Shown here: positions 8,767 through 18,816 of the stretch, in pieces
Layout: each line of letters begins with the position of its first letter
How positions within the stretch are numbered: position 1 is the first letter of the stretch
Notes under the pieces: model-generated
What the model saw: the letters and a program-made list of their open reading frames with translations, nothing else
Told to the model about the DNA's origin: nothing
The model's database searches: none
Made by a program: the position numbers and the translations under genes
Source: Pseudomonadota bacterium
GTDB taxonomy: Bacteria > Pseudomonadota > Gammaproteobacteria > Competibacterales > Competibacteraceae
Reading direction: 5' to 3'
Length of the DNA: 64,000 nt
NCBI GenBank assembly: GCA_022709365.1
Contig: JAKLIY010000016.1
Coordinates: forward strand, 1-64,000

Positions 8767-10443
8767 CTACTCGTCTTGAGCGTTGCTCATCTGTTCCTTG
8801 AAGATATCGCCCAAGGTTGCCCCAGTGCTGGACTTACGGCTGTAATCCTGCAGGACCTCGGCTTCTTCGGCCATGTCCTTAGCCTTGATCGACAGCGAGA
8901 TCGTCCGGTTTTTGCGGTCGACGCCGATGAACTTGGCTTCGATGTCCTCGCCTTCCTTGAGCATCGAGCGGGCGTCCTCGACTCGTTCCCGGGTCAATTC
9001 CGAAGCCCGCAGCGTCCCCTCGACGCCCTGGCCCAAATCGATGATAGCCCCCTTGGCGTCGACCGAGAGGATCTTCCCCTTGATGATCGTACCTTTAGGA
9101 TGGTCGGCGACAAAGTTGGAGAAGGGATCCTTGTCGAGTTGTTTGATGCCCAGCGAAATACGCTCGCGTTCGGGATCGACCGCCAGCACGACCGCCTCGA
9201 CTTCCTGACCTTTCTTGTACTGACGCACGGCTTCTTCGCCGGGCGCATTCCAGGAAATGTCGGAGAGATGCACCAGGCCATCGATGCCGCCGTCCAGGCC
9301 GATGAAGATGCCAAAGTCGGTGATCGACTTGATTTTTCCGGCGACGCGGTCACCTTTGCCATGGGTCTGATCGAATTCATCCCAGGGATTCTGCTGGCAC
9401 TGCTTCATACCTAGCGAGATGCGGCGGCGATCCTCGTCGATGTCGAGCACCATGACCTCGGTCTCATCGCCTAACGCCACGACCTTGTTCGGATTGACGT
9501 TCTTATTGGTCCAGTCCATCTCGGAGACGTGCACCAGACCCTCGACGCCTTCTTCAATTTCCACGAAGCAGCCGTAGTCGGCGATATTGGTGACTTTGCC
9601 AAACACTCGAGTACCGACCGGATAGCGCCGCGCCAAGGCGATCCACGGATCATCGCCCAACTGCTTAAGGCCCAGTGAGACGCGGTTGCGCTCGCGGTCG
9701 AATTTGAGCACCTTCACCCGAATGTTGTCACCGACTGCGACTACCTCGGAAGGATGCTTGACCCGCCGCCAGGCCATATCGGTGATGTGCAGCAGGCCAT
9801 CGATGCCGCCCAGGTCGAGGAAAGCGCCGTAGTCGGTGAGATTCTTGACCACGCCATCGACGATCTGGCCTTCCTGGAGATTTTGCAGCAACGCCTCACG
9901 TTCGGCGCTGTATTCCTGTTCCACCACCGCCCGGCGGGACACCACTACATTGTTGCGCCGACGGTCAAGCTTGATGACCTTGAATTCCTGCTCCTTGCCT
10001 TCCAGATAAGCGGCGTCCCGCACCGGGCGCACGTCGACCAGCGAACCGGGCAGGAAGGCGCGGATTTCGCCGATTTCCACCGTGAAACCGCCCTTGACCT
10101 TGCCGCTGATCAGGCCCTTGACGATTTCCTCGCCCTCAAAGGCTTTCTCCAGCGAACTCCAGATCCGGGCGCGTTTGGCTTTTTCGCGGGACAGCCGGGT
10201 TTCGCCGAAACCGTCCTCGAGGGCGTCCAGGGCGACTTCGACCGTATCGCCCACTTTCACATCGAGGACACCTTCCTCGTTATAAAACTGTTCGATGGGA
10301 ATCAGCCCTTCTGACTTCAGACCGGCGTTGACGACCACGGCGTCCGCCCGGATTTCCACAATCAGTCCCTGGACGATGGAGCCCGGCTGCATTTGCTTAT
10401 CAGCCAGGCTTTGTTCAAACAGTTCGGCGAAACTTTCGGTCAT
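8767..10443 (-). CDS. rpsA: 30S ribosomal protein S1
   Basis: S1 (558 residues) binds mRNA and helps load it onto the 30S subunit. Six S1 RNA-binding repeats are visible, starting near residues 18, 102, 188, 273, 360 and 447, with the typical [19 protein letters not shown] and [15 protein letters not shown] motifs. N-terminus [13 protein letters not shown] and length match gammaproteobacterial S1. The ATG at 10443 has no good Shine-Dalgarno sequence, as in E. coli rpsA, where S1 represses its own translation. A terminator-like hairpin lies just upstream. Confidence 0.98.
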   Translation of the reverse strand: MTESFAELFEQSLADKQMQPGSIVQGLIVEIRADAVVVNAGLKSEGLIPIEQFYNEEGVLDVKVGDTVEVALDALEDGFGETRLSREKAKRARIWSSLEKAFEGEEIVKGLISGKVKGGFTVEIGEIRAFLPGSLVDVRPVRDAAYLEGKEQEFKVIKLDRRRNNVVVSRRAVVEQEYSAEREALLQNLQEGQIVDGVVKNLTDYGAFLDLGGIDGLLHITDMAWRRVKHPSEVVAVGDNIRVKVLKFDRERNRVSLGLKQLGDDPWIALARRYPVGTRVFGKVTNIADYGCFVEIEEGVEGLVHVSEMDWTNKNVNPNKVVALGDETEVMVLDIDEDRRRISLGMKQCQQNPWDEFDQTHGKGDRVAGKIKSITDFGIFIGLDGGIDGLVHLSDISWNAPGEEAVRQYKKGQEVEAVVLAVDPERERISLGIKQLDKDPFSNFVADHPKGTIIKGKILSVDAKGAIIDLGQGVEGTLRASELTRERVEDARSMLKEGEDIEAKFIGVDRKNRTISLSIKAKDMAEEAEVLQDYSRKSSTGATLGDIFKEQMSNAQDE

Positions 10444-10455
10444 GGGTTATAACTC

Positions 10456-10483
10456 AAAAAAAACCGGCGGTAGCAGGCCGCCG
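10456..10483 (-). promoter_or_regulatory. Terminator/attenuator-like hairpin just before rpsA
   Basis: On the minus strand CGGCGG (10483-10478), a seven-base loop and CCGCCG (10470-10465) are followed by G and eight Ts (10463-10456). The run ends 12 bases before the rpsA ATG. It has the form of an intrinsic terminator at the end of cmk, yet sits in the rpsA leader. Either rpsA transcription starts inside it, or it is an attenuator. Confidence 0.6.
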
Positions 10484-10583
10484 CGGGTGGGTTAGGACAC
10501 AAGGTTCGATCATGGACTCTCGAACCGGTTTTGGGTTAAAACAAAAGCGTAGTCAAGACCAGTGCCGACGTAAAGGCTTGGGT

Positions 10584-11279
10584 CTAGGGAATTACCCTGA
10601 CCGCCAGTCGTTGTTGGGCCAGCGTCAGCGCCCACTGGCAAACGTCGGCAATGCTCAATCGGGTGGTATCCAGCACCTCGGCATCAGCAGCGGCTTTGAG
10701 CGGCGCGACTGCTCGCTGGGCGTCGCGGGCGTCACGCTCGGCGATTTCCTTGACAAGGTCATTAAGGTTAGCATTCATGCCTTTTTCAATCAACTGCTTA
10801 TAACGTCGTTGCGCCCGCTCGCCCGCATCGGCGGTCAGAAACAGCTTAAGCTCAGCGTCCGGGAACACCACGGTGCCCATATCCCGACCATCAGCGATCA
10901 GTCCGGGCGGCTGGCGGAAATCCCGTTGACGTTGCAGCAACGCTGCTCGCACCGCCGGCAGGGCAGCCACCTGTGAGGCGGCGTTACCCATCTTTTCACA
11001 GCGAATCGCTGTACTGACATCCTCACCATCCAGAACGATCTGCAGTGCGCCATCATCACCGGGGGTGAAAGTGACCGAAAGCCCGGCAGCGACTTGCGCA
11101 ATCCCGGGTTCGTCGTCCAGGATCAAATTCCGGCGCAACGCCGCCAGTGCAGTGAGTCGATACAGCGCGCCACTGTCCAGTAGCGGCCAACCCAGTCGGG
11201 TTGCCAACCATTGGCAGAGTGTCCCCTTGCCAACCCCGCTGGGTCCGTCCACGGTAATGACGGGAGACCGAACGCTCAT
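10584..11279 (-). CDS. cmk: Cytidylate kinase
   Basis: Cmk (231 residues) phosphorylates CMP and dCMP with ATP in the cytoplasm. The P-loop GPSGVGKGT is at about 13-21, DSGALYR follows, and the NMP-binding and lid segments ([27 protein letters not shown]) are intact. Its ATG overlaps the aroA stop (ATGA, 11276-11279), so the two are coupled. Gene order aroA-cmk-rpsA-ihfB is classical. Confidence 0.97.
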   Translation of the reverse strand: MSVRSPVITVDGPSGVGKGTLCQWLATRLGWPLLDSGALYRLTALAALRRNLILDDEPGIAQVAAGLSVTFTPGDDGALQIVLDGEDVSTAIRCEKMGNAASQVAALPAVRAALLQRQRDFRQPPGLIADGRDMGTVVFPDAELKLFLTADAGERAQRRYKQLIEKGMNANLNDLVKEIAERDARDAQRAVAPLKAAADAEVLDTTRLSIADVCQWALTLAQQRLAVRVIP

Positions 11280-12592
11280 ATGGATTGCTCCACCAGGGTT
11301 AAACCGGCGTCTCGGGCGCGGGTCGCAAAACCGGGGAAAGAGGTATTGACGTTGGCGCAGTCCTGAATCGTGATCGGCCCGCTGGCGCGCAGAGCGGCTA
11401 TAGCGAAGCTCATGGCGATGCGATGGTCGCCGTGGCTGGCGAGGGTTCCCCCCGACAGCGTTCCACCCTGAATGACGATGCCATCGGAGGTAGGACCCGC
11501 AGCGATGCCCAAGGCGTTCAATCCATCGGCCATGACTTGAATCCGATCACTTTCCTTGACCCGCAACTCTTCCGCACCGGTCAACACGGTCACACCCTCG
11601 GCGCAGGCAGCGGCGATAAACAGTGCCGGGAATTCATCAATCGCCAGCGGCACCAAGGCTTCGGGGATGCAGATTCCCCGCAACGGCGCGTAGCGCACAC
11701 GCAGATCAGCGACCGGCTCGCCGCCGGCCAACCGGGGATTGAGAACCTCAATGTTCGCGCCCATCAAGCGCAGGATGTTGATGACGCCGGTGCGCGTCGG
11801 GTTGACGCCGACATGTTCCAGCAGCAGGTCGGAACCGGGCGCGATGCTGGCACCGACCAGAAAGAACGCCGCTGAAGAAATGTCAGTCGGCACATCGATA
11901 ACCGTTCCCTGCAACCGCCCCCCACCCGTGACCGCAATGGTGCGCTCACTTTCGCGCCGTAAAGGGTAGCCGAATCCTTCCAGCATCCGCTCGGTATGAT
12001 CACGAGTGGAGACCGGTTCCTTGATGCGGGTTACGCCCTCCGCGTAAAGCCCTGCCAGCAACAGGCAGGACTTGACCTGGGCGCTGGCGACGGGCAATGG
12101 ATAGTCAATGCCGGTTAACGGTTGGCCACCGTGAATGTGCAACGGCGCAGAACCGGTTGCCGTCGTTTCAATTCGAGCGCCCATCAACGTCAGCGGGTCG
12201 GTTACGCGGCGCATAGGTCGCCGGGTCAGTGAGGCATCGCCGGTCAGCACGGTATCGAACGCCTGGCCGACCAGAATGCCGCTCATCAGCCGCATCGAGG
12301 TGCCGGAATTGCCCATATCCAACGGACCCTTGGGAGCGGAGAGACCGCGTAAACCGACACCCTGCACGACGACCTGCCCCTGTTTCGGTCCGTCAATGTG
12401 TACCCCCATAGCGCGAAAGGCTTTCAGCGTAGCCAGACAGTCTTCTCCCTCCAGAAAACCGGTGATGGTCGTGATGCCCTCGGCCAGTGAGCCAAGCATG
12501 ATGGCGCGGTGGGAAATGGATTTGTCGCCGGGAACCCGCAAATGGCCGTGCAGGACTCCACCGGGCTGGATATAAAAAATGAGTTTAGTCAT
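11276..12592 (-). CDS. aroA: 3-phosphoshikimate 1-carboxyvinyltransferase (EPSP synthase)
   Basis: AroA (438 residues) joins shikimate-3-phosphate and PEP in aromatic amino acid synthesis. The motifs [11 protein letters not shown] (about 21), [13 protein letters not shown] (about 95), [24 protein letters not shown] and [11 protein letters not shown] are present. Length is normal. The sequence MGNSGTSMR places it nearer the Bacillus/Pseudomonas-type than the E. coli LGNAGTAMR type, which is a family-level inference. Confidence 0.97.
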   Translation of the reverse strand: MTKLIFYIQPGGVLHGHLRVPGDKSISHRAIMLGSLAEGITTITGFLEGEDCLATLKAFRAMGVHIDGPKQGQVVVQGVGLRGLSAPKGPLDMGNSGTSMRLMSGILVGQAFDTVLTGDASLTRRPMRRVTDPLTLMGARIETTATGSAPLHIHGGQPLTGIDYPLPVASAQVKSCLLLAGLYAEGVTRIKEPVSTRDHTERMLEGFGYPLRRESERTIAVTGGGRLQGTVIDVPTDISSAAFFLVGASIAPGSDLLLEHVGVNPTRTGVINILRLMGANIEVLNPRLAGGEPVADLRVRYAPLRGICIPEALVPLAIDEFPALFIAAACAEGVTVLTGAEELRVKESDRIQVMADGLNALGIAAGPTSDGIVIQGGTLSGGTLASHGDHRIAMSFAIAALRASGPITIQDCANVNTSFPGFATRARDAGLTLVEQSI

Positions 12593-12803
12593 AAGGTTGA
12601 AGAGCGGAAAAGGCTATTTTGAAAATCGGGTTGGGGAGCTGACGCGCAATGGATCAGAATCTGGTGTGTATTGATTCTGACCATGATAGTTTGAAATTCA
12701 AGGTGAAATCGCATCAAGCCCTGATAAAGTTAATAGCCAATCCATGGCGACTTTCCGGTCGCCGGGAGTGTTCCCAAAAGAATCAGCCATTGTGGAGGAA
12801 AAC

Positions 12804-13916
12804 ATGCAGCGTCGTGAGTTTATCAGGAAGGCGGGATTGGGTTTAGCCACGGTGGCCGGAGCGACCGCGGTCCCCGCCATCGCCCAAGAAGCCAAATCTG
12901 AATCATTGCCCTCGATCAAATGGCGGATGGCGTCCAGTTTCCCCAAGAGCCTGGACACCATCTACGGAGCCGGCGAGGTGCTGGTCAAGCGCATCGCGGA
13001 GATTACTGAGGGAAAGTTTGAAATTCGCGTGTTCGCGGGCGGCGAGATCGTACCGCCGTTTGGGGTGCTGGACGCAGTGCAACAGAACACCGTCGAACTC
13101 TGCCACACGGCCTCGTATTACTTCCACGGCAAAAACAAGACGTTCTCGCTGGATTGTTCGGTGCCCTTCGGCCTCACCGCCCGGCAGATGTTTGCCTGGT
13201 TCTATCACGGCGAAGGCGGTCCTCTGCTGCGCGAGTTCTTCGCCAAATACAACGTCATCAATTTCCCCGGCGGCAATACCGGCACCCAGATGGGTGGCTG
13301 GTTCCGCAGAGAAATCAATACGATAGATGATGTGAAGGGCTTGAAAATCCGCATTCCCGGCTTTGGCGCAGAAGTATTTTCAGCACTGGGAGCAGTGCCA
13401 CAATCGCTGCCGGGCGGCGAGATTTATCCGGCGCTGGAACGCGGGGCGATTGATGCGGCGGAATGGGTCGGTCCTTACGACGATGAAAAGCTCGGTTTCT
13501 ACAAAGTCGCCAAATTCTACTATTACCCTGGTTGGTGGGAGCCGGGTCCGGTGCTGTCGTTCTACATCAACAAGGAACAGTGGGAGAAGTTACCCAAGCC
13601 TTATCAGGCGGCGTTTGAGGCGGCGGCGGCCGAAGCGAACGTCAATATGCTGGCCACCTACGATGCCAAAAATCCCCAAGCCATCCAGCGTCTGGTGCAG
13701 AATGGTACGCAATTACGACGCTATCCCGACGATGTAATGAAAGCCGCTTACGAGACCGCGCAGAAGATCTTTGCTGAGGAATCAGCGAAAAATCCCGATT
13801 TCAAGAAGATTTTTGACTCGATGCGCGCTTTTCAGAAAGGAGCAGATATTTGGGCGGGATTACCGGAGGGGACACTGGCTAACTTCATGCAGATCATGCT
13901 GCGCACCGGCAAGTGA
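12804..13916 (+). CDS. TRAP transporter substrate-binding protein, TakP-like
   Basis: This 370-residue periplasmic protein (DctP superfamily) should capture a 2-oxo or other carboxylic acid and deliver it to DctQ/DctM. The N-terminus MQRREFIRKAGLGLATVAGA carries a twin-arginine signal. The mature part has WRMASSFPKSLDTIYGAGE and VPFGLTARQMFAWFYH, close to the TakP 2-oxoacid-binding branch. The ATG at 12804 follows GGAGGA; the upstream frame to 12744 is not needed. The permease genes lie downstream on the opposite strand, which is unusual. Confidence 0.9.
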   Translation: MQRREFIRKAGLGLATVAGATAVPAIAQEAKSESLPSIKWRMASSFPKSLDTIYGAGEVLVKRIAEITEGKFEIRVFAGGEIVPPFGVLDAVQQNTVELCHTASYYFHGKNKTFSLDCSVPFGLTARQMFAWFYHGEGGPLLREFFAKYNVINFPGGNTGTQMGGWFRREINTIDDVKGLKIRIPGFGAEVFSALGAVPQSLPGGEIYPALERGAIDAAEWVGPYDDEKLGFYKVAKFYYYPGWWEPGPVLSFYINKEQWEKLPKPYQAAFEAAAAEANVNMLATYDAKNPQAIQRLVQNGTQLRRYPDDVMKAAYETAQKIFAEESAKNPDFKKIFDSMRAFQKGADIWAGLPEGTLANFMQIMLRTGK

Positions 13917-13936
13917 CTGCGGGTAACCTTTTCCGC

Positions 13937-13967
13937 CCCTTTCCCCTTGAGCTTGAGGGAGAGAGGG
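13937..13967. repeat. Imperfect CCCCTTTCCC/GGGAGAGGG palindrome
   Basis: CCCTTTCCCCTTGAGC followed by TTGAGGGAGAGAGGG forms an imperfect GC-rich hairpin between the convergent TRAP genes. It belongs by look to the CCCTCTCCC-n-GGGAGAGGG intergenic family, seen again at 18775 and, more diverged, at 22361 and 34749. It may serve as a bidirectional terminator. Confidence 0.6.
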
Positions 13968-13971
13968 TCGC

Positions 13972-15420
13972 TCACTGCCTGGAGGGCTGGAGTTGCCGGA
14001 ACAGATCGGCGGCATCGTCACGGTTGATGCCGTTCTGATCATCCGGCGCCAAGAGTTGGATTTCAGTTGGCTGGCCGGCGTGGGCCGGATGATCCAGGCC
14101 CAGCGTGACCAGTGAAGGAAAGGCAATGATGAGCGCGACCATGATTATCTGAATCACCACGAAGGGCACCGCGCCCCAATAAATATCGGTGGTGCGAATG
14201 GTCGGTGGCGCGACGCTGCGTAGATAGAACAGCGCGAAGCCGAACGGCGGATGCATGAACGAGGTTTGCATGTTCACACCTATTAAAATGCCGAACCAGA
14301 CCAGGTCAATGCCCAGCTTCTCCGCCACCGGGGCCAGCAACGGCAAAATGATGAAGCTGATTTCAAAGAAATCCAGGAAAAACGCCAGCAGGAACACCAG
14401 CGTATTTACCACGATCAAGAAGCCCAACTGCCCACCGGGCAGATCGATCAGCAAATGCTCCACCCACAAATCGCCATTGACGCCGCGAAACACCAGGCTG
14501 AACACACTGGCGCCGATCAGGATGAAGATGACAAAGCTGGCGATCTTCGCGGTGGAGTGCATGGACTCAACGAGCATTTTCCGGTTCAACTTGCCCTTGG
14601 AAAACGCCAGCAGCAGCGCCCCAACCGCGCCCATCGCGCCGCCTTCGGTCGGCGTCGCCCAGCCGATAAAAATCGTTCCCAGCACCAGGAACATCAACAC
14701 CAGCGGCGGGACCATCGCCACGATGACCCGATGGAATAGCGCTCCGCCGCGCAGGGTGCGGGCTTCCGGCGGCAAGGCCGGAGCCACATGCGGTCGAAAG
14801 ATTGTGTTCAACAACACCCAGATGACGTAAAGCGCGGCCAGGATCAAGCCGGGCAGGATCGCGCCTTTGTACATATCGCCGACCGAGCGCCCCAGCACGT
14901 CGGCCATGACAATCAGCACCAGTGAAGGCGGAATAATTTGCGCCAACGTCCCGGAGGCCGCAATCACGCCACACGCCAACGGTTTGCCATAGCCGTAACG
15001 CAGCATAATCGGCAGCGAAATCAGGCCCATGGCGATCACCGAAGCGGCGACTACCCCAGTAGTAGCCGCCAGCAGCGCGCCGACGAAGATCACCGCATAG
15101 GCCAGTCCGCCGCGAATGCTGCCGAATATCTGGCCGATAGTATCGAGCAGGTCTTCGGCCATACCACTGCGTTCCAGCACCAGGCCCATGAAGGTGAAGA
15201 ACGGAATCGCCAACAAAATCTCGTTCTTCATGATGCCGAACACCCGATCCGGAAAAGCTTGCAGCAGGTTGGGCGTCAGCAGACCCAGATGAATGCCGAG
15301 CAGGCCGAACGCCATACCCACCGCCGCCAAGGAGAAGGCCACCGGATAGCCAACTAACAGGAACAGCATCAACGCCGAGAACATGATTGGCGCCATGTTG
15401 GCGATCAGGAATTCGGCCAT
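13972..15420 (-). CDS. dctM: TRAP transporter large permease DctM
   Basis: DctM (482 residues) is the sodium-driven channel subunit of a TRAP transporter. It has about twelve hydrophobic segments, including LFLLVGYPVAFSLAAVGMA, AIPFFTFMGLVLERSGMAEDLL and ASGTLAQIIPPSLVLIV. The ATG at 15420 lies one base after the dctQ stop and matches DctM N-termini; the frame upstream is rejected. The last 35 residues are hydrophilic (QPTEIQLLAPDDQNG...) and longer than usual. Confidence 0.93.
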   Translation of the reverse strand: MAEFLIANMAPIMFSALMLFLLVGYPVAFSLAAVGMAFGLLGIHLGLLTPNLLQAFPDRVFGIMKNEILLAIPFFTFMGLVLERSGMAEDLLDTIGQIFGSIRGGLAYAVIFVGALLAATTGVVAASVIAMGLISLPIMLRYGYGKPLACGVIAASGTLAQIIPPSLVLIVMADVLGRSVGDMYKGAILPGLILAALYVIWVLLNTIFRPHVAPALPPEARTLRGGALFHRVIVAMVPPLVLMFLVLGTIFIGWATPTEGGAMGAVGALLLAFSKGKLNRKMLVESMHSTAKIASFVIFILIGASVFSLVFRGVNGDLWVEHLLIDLPGGQLGFLIVVNTLVFLLAFFLDFFEISFIILPLLAPVAEKLGIDLVWFGILIGVNMQTSFMHPPFGFALFYLRSVAPPTIRTTDIYWGAVPFVVIQIIMVALIIAFPSLVTLGLDHPAHAGQPTEIQLLAPDDQNGINRDDAADLFRQLQPSRQ

Positions 15421-15421
15421 G

Positions 15422-15955
15422 TCAATGGTCTCCCCGGAAGGTCGGCATGGGCCGGTGACCGGTGAGCGCCGCAATATTCTTGATGATCTCGGAGAGTCCT
15501 TGCAGGCTGAGCAGGGCGAAGGCCACGGGGATAGCGAGTTTCAGCGGCCACCAGATCAATCCGCCAGGATCGGGCGAGGCCTCGCGGGTGTGAAAGGAGA
15601 GCAGGAAATAGCTCCAGGAATTGACCATGATCAATAGACAGACCGGCAGCAGGAATAGCAGTGTCCCCAGGATGTCGATCCAGACCCGGGCGACTGGCGG
15701 CAGTCGTGACGACACCACGTCGATGCGCACATGGCCGCCTTCCAATAGGGTCCAAGCCGAGCAGAACAGGAAAACCAGGCCGAACATGAACCATTGCGCT
15801 TCCAGCAGGGCGTTCGATCCCCAGTCAAACACATAGCGCAGGGTAGCGGCGGTGGCGCTGGTCAGGGTGCAAAACAGAATCAGCCAGGTCATCCAGCGGC
15901 CGATCAGCGTATTCAGCGCGTCGATAGCGGCTGCGATGCGAAGCGGAAACTTCAT
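15422..15955 (-). CDS. dctQ: TRAP transporter small permease DctQ
   Basis: DctQ (177 residues) is the four-helix small membrane subunit that pairs with DctM. Hydrophobic segments lie near residues 8-30, 45-65, 85-110 and 130-150. WSNALLEAQWFMFGLVFLF-like motifs (here NALLEAQWFMFGLVFLF) and GGHVRIDVV are typical of DctQ. The ATG at 15955 sits after GGGAGG, so the 16009 start is rejected. It forms an operon with dctM. Confidence 0.9.
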   Translation of the reverse strand: MKFPLRIAAAIDALNTLIGRWMTWLILFCTLTSATAATLRYVFDWGSNALLEAQWFMFGLVFLFCSAWTLLEGGHVRIDVVSSRLPPVARVWIDILGTLLFLLPVCLLIMVNSWSYFLLSFHTREASPDPGGLIWWPLKLAIPVAFALLSLQGLSEIIKNIAALTGHRPMPTFRGDH

Positions 15956-16194
15956 GGGGCCTCCCGGAGTGACCATGGCAGGATGGGACAGCAGGAACCC
16001 TATTTGCAAACAGCAGTTCGCGCTAGAGAGGTCAACGATTTCGAAAGTGTAGTTGCTGAAACCGGGCTTGCCATGGGCGAGGTCAGAAGCCTGAAGGGTT
16101 TGCTGTTAAAATATTCTCTGCGCTTCCAGCAAGCGCGTAAGAACTTTGTTCGTTCGCCTGGCCCAGGCTCAACCCGTTGTTTAGGATTTCATCC

Positions 16195-17658
16195 ATGCAT
16201 TATCAGGACTTGCGGGATTTCATCGCTCAACTGGAGCGGCTCGGCGAATTGAAGCGCATTCAGATCGCGGTCGATCCACATCTGGAAATGACCGAGATTT
16301 GCGACCGGGTGCTGCGGGCGGGCGGACCGGCACTCTTGTTTGAAAATCCCAAAGGTTACGCCATCCCGGTGTTGGGCAATCTGTTCGGGACGCCGCGCCG
16401 GGTCGCGCTGGGCATGGGCGCAGACGACGTAGCGGCACTGCGTGAAGTCGGCAAATTGCTGGCCTTTCTCAAGGAACCTGACCCGCCCAAGGGGATGCGC
16501 GATGCCTGGGAGAAATTGCCGATTTTCAAAAAAGTGCTGGACATGGCCCCGAAGAAGGTCAGTCGTCCGCCCTGTCAGGAACGGGTGATCGAGAGGCCAG
16601 AGGTCGATCTGGCGCGGTTGCCGGTGCAGCATTGCTGGCCGGGGGACGCTGGACCCTTGATTACCTGGGGGCTGGTGGTGACCCAGGGGCCGCACAAGGC
16701 CCGGCAGAATCTGGGCATCTACCGCCAGCAGGTGATCGGGCGAAATCAGGTCATCATGCGCTGGCTGGCGCATCGGGGTGGGGCGCTGGATTTCCGTGAC
16801 TGGCAGCAGGCCCGGCCCGGCGAACCGTTTCCTGTCGCGGTCGCTTTGGGCGCTGATCCCGCCACCATTCTCGCTGCGGTCACACCGGTGCCAGACACGC
16901 TGTCGGAATATGCTTTCGCTGGATTATTGCGCGGTTCCCGTACTGAACTGGCGCAATGTCGAGGGAGTGAATTGCAGGTTCCGGCATCGGCGGAATTCGT
17001 GCTGGAAGGCCATATCGCGCCCGGTGAGACCGCATTGGAAGGACCTTTCGGCGATCACACCGGCTATTACAATGAGGTGGACCGCTTTCCGGTGTTCACT
17101 ATTGACCACATCACTCATCGCGAACAGCCGATTTATCACAGCACCTATACCGGTCGCCCGCCGGATGAACCGGCCATTCTCGGCGTGGCGCTGAACGAGG
17201 TGTTCGTGCCGATCCTGCAAAAGCAGTTTCCCGAAATTATCGATTTCTATCTGCCGCCAGAAGGTTGTTCCTACCGACTGGCGATTGTGTCGATGCGCAA
17301 GCAGTATCCCGGCCACGCCAAGCGGGTCATGCTGGGCGTCTGGTCCTTCCTGCGGCAGTTCATGTACACCAAGTTCGTCATTGTGGTGGACGAGGATGTG
17401 AACACTCGCGACTGGAAGGATGTCATTTGGGCGATGACCACCCGCATGGACCCGGTGCGGGACACCATAATGATTGAAAACACGCCAATTGATTATCTGG
17501 ATTTTGCCTCACCGGTGTCGGGCCTTGGCTCCAAAATCGGTTTTGATGCGACCAACAAATGGCCGGGCGAGACCACCCGCGAATGGGGTCGGCCGATTGC
17601 GATGAGTCCAGCGGTCAAACAACGAGTGGATGCGCTGTGGGAGGAGTTGGGGTTATAG
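16195..17658 (+). CDS. ubiD: 4-hydroxy-3-polyprenylbenzoate decarboxylase UbiD
   Basis: UbiD (487 residues) decarboxylates the ubiquinone precursor using prenylated FMN made by UbiX. The protein follows E. coli UbiD closely along its length: [79 protein letters not shown] and [10 protein letters not shown]. The ATG at 16195 matches the E. coli start; the frame from 16177 is longer by six residues. The next gene is a flavin reductase, as fre follows ubiD in E. coli. Confidence 0.97.
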   Translation: MHYQDLRDFIAQLERLGELKRIQIAVDPHLEMTEICDRVLRAGGPALLFENPKGYAIPVLGNLFGTPRRVALGMGADDVAALREVGKLLAFLKEPDPPKGMRDAWEKLPIFKKVLDMAPKKVSRPPCQERVIERPEVDLARLPVQHCWPGDAGPLITWGLVVTQGPHKARQNLGIYRQQVIGRNQVIMRWLAHRGGALDFRDWQQARPGEPFPVAVALGADPATILAAVTPVPDTLSEYAFAGLLRGSRTELAQCRGSELQVPASAEFVLEGHIAPGETALEGPFGDHTGYYNEVDRFPVFTIDHITHREQPIYHSTYTGRPPDEPAILGVALNEVFVPILQKQFPEIIDFYLPPEGCSYRLAIVSMRKQYPGHAKRVMLGVWSFLRQFMYTKFVIVVDEDVNTRDWKDVIWAMTTRMDPVRDTIMIENTPIDYLDFASPVSGLGSKIGFDATNKWPGETTREWGRPIAMSPAVKQRVDALWEELGL

Positions 17659-17730
17659 CGTTGGCGAACCGGGTTAGGGAATCCGTTTCTAATCTGCTGG
17701 TATCCATTTTGCGAGAGAGATCCATCCATC

Positions 17731-18744
17731 ATGCCTTATCACGTCACCCTCCAGCCCAGCGGTCACGAATTCCAGGTTGGGGAAAATGAAGCAGTATTGG
17801 ACGCTGCGCTGCGCGAGAAAGGCTATGCCCTGCCTTATGGGTGCCGCAATGGAACCTGTGGCTCCTGCATGGCGACGATTTTATCCGGCACAGTCCGCTA
17901 TCCCGAAGGCCGTCCCGCTGGGCTGAGCGAGCGCGAGCAGGCGGAAAGCAAGGCCCTGTTGTGTCAGGCGCTGCCGTGTTCCGACCTGGTGATTGAAGCG
18001 CGTGAGGTTAAAACCGGTGACATCGCAGTGAAAACCCTGCCCTGCCGGGTGGAGAAACGGGAGTTGCTGGCTCCGGATGTCATGCGGCTGCATTTGAAGC
18101 TGCCCAATACCGAGCGATTGCAATTCCTGGCCGGGCAGTATGTAGATATTCTGCTGGCGGATGGGCGGCGGCGGGGTTTTTCATTGGCGAATCCACCCCA
18201 TGCGGATGATCTGCTGGAATTGCATGTGCGGCAGGTGCCGGGCGGTTTCTTCACCGGCTACGTGTTCGAGCGGATGAAAGACAAAGCGTTGTTGCGCTTT
18301 CATGGGCCTTTGGGGACCTTCTTTCTGCGCGAAGACTCGCCACGACCGATCATTCTAATCGGTGGCGGCACCGGGTTCGCGCCGTTAAAGGGAATGCTGG
18401 AACACGCCTTTCATATCGGGTTGAATCGGTCGCTGCATTTGTATTGGGGCGTGCGGGCGAAAGTGGATTTGTATCTGGACGAGTTGCCGCGTCGCTGGGC
18501 GGAGGAGCAGCCGAATTTCCACTATATACCGGTCCTGTCGGAGCCGCGTCCGGAGGATCGATGGGAGGGGCGCACCGGCTGGGTGCATGAGGCGGTTGCC
18601 GCCGATCTACCCGATCTCAGCGGCTACGATGTTTATATGAGCGGCCCGCCGCCGATGATTGCGGCTGCCAAGTCAGCGTTCGCGGCGCAGGGATTGCCGG
18701 TGGAGCAGTTATTTTACGATTCCTTCGAGTTTTCGGCACGTTAA
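17731..18744 (+). CDS. 2Fe-2S ferredoxin-NAD(P)H flavin reductase (AscD/Fre-like)
   Basis: The 337-residue protein has an N-terminal plant-type [2Fe-2S] domain (about 1-90, cysteines in YGCRNGTCGSCMATI and LLCQALPC), an FAD-binding barrel (about 100-200, RRGFSLANPP) and an NAD(P)-binding domain (GGGTGFAPLKGMLEHA, about 211). This matches CDP-6-deoxy-3,4-glucoseen reductase/phenol hydroxylase reductase types. Lying just after ubiD, it may replace Fre as an electron donor for flavin reduction in ubiquinone synthesis, but its true partner is unknown. Confidence 0.88.
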   Translation: MPYHVTLQPSGHEFQVGENEAVLDAALREKGYALPYGCRNGTCGSCMATILSGTVRYPEGRPAGLSEREQAESKALLCQALPCSDLVIEAREVKTGDIAVKTLPCRVEKRELLAPDVMRLHLKLPNTERLQFLAGQYVDILLADGRRRGFSLANPPHADDLLELHVRQVPGGFFTGYVFERMKDKALLRFHGPLGTFFLREDSPRPIILIGGGTGFAPLKGMLEHAFHIGLNRSLHLYWGVRAKVDLYLDELPRRWAEEQPNFHYIPVLSEPRPEDRWEGRTGWVHEAVAADLPDLSGYDVYMSGPPPMIAAAKSAFAAQGLPVEQLFYDSFEFSAR

Positions 18745-18774
18745 GGCGATTGAAAAACCGCACTCACTCCCTGC

Positions 18775-18798
18775 CCCTCTCCCATTCGTGGGAGAGGG
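18775..18798. repeat. Perfect 10-bp palindrome CCCTCTCCCA-ttcg-TGGGAGAGGG
   Basis: A perfect 10-bp stem with a TTCG loop lies between the convergent flavin reductase and hemY genes. The TTCG tetraloop should make a very stable RNA hairpin. There is no T-run. It belongs to the same repeat family as 13937-13967. Confidence 0.75.
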
Positions 18799-18816
18799 TT
18801 CTGCTGATGCCGACTC

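Noticed and set aside
9754..10314. 186-codon plus-strand ORF
   Set aside because: It is a mirror frame of rpsA.
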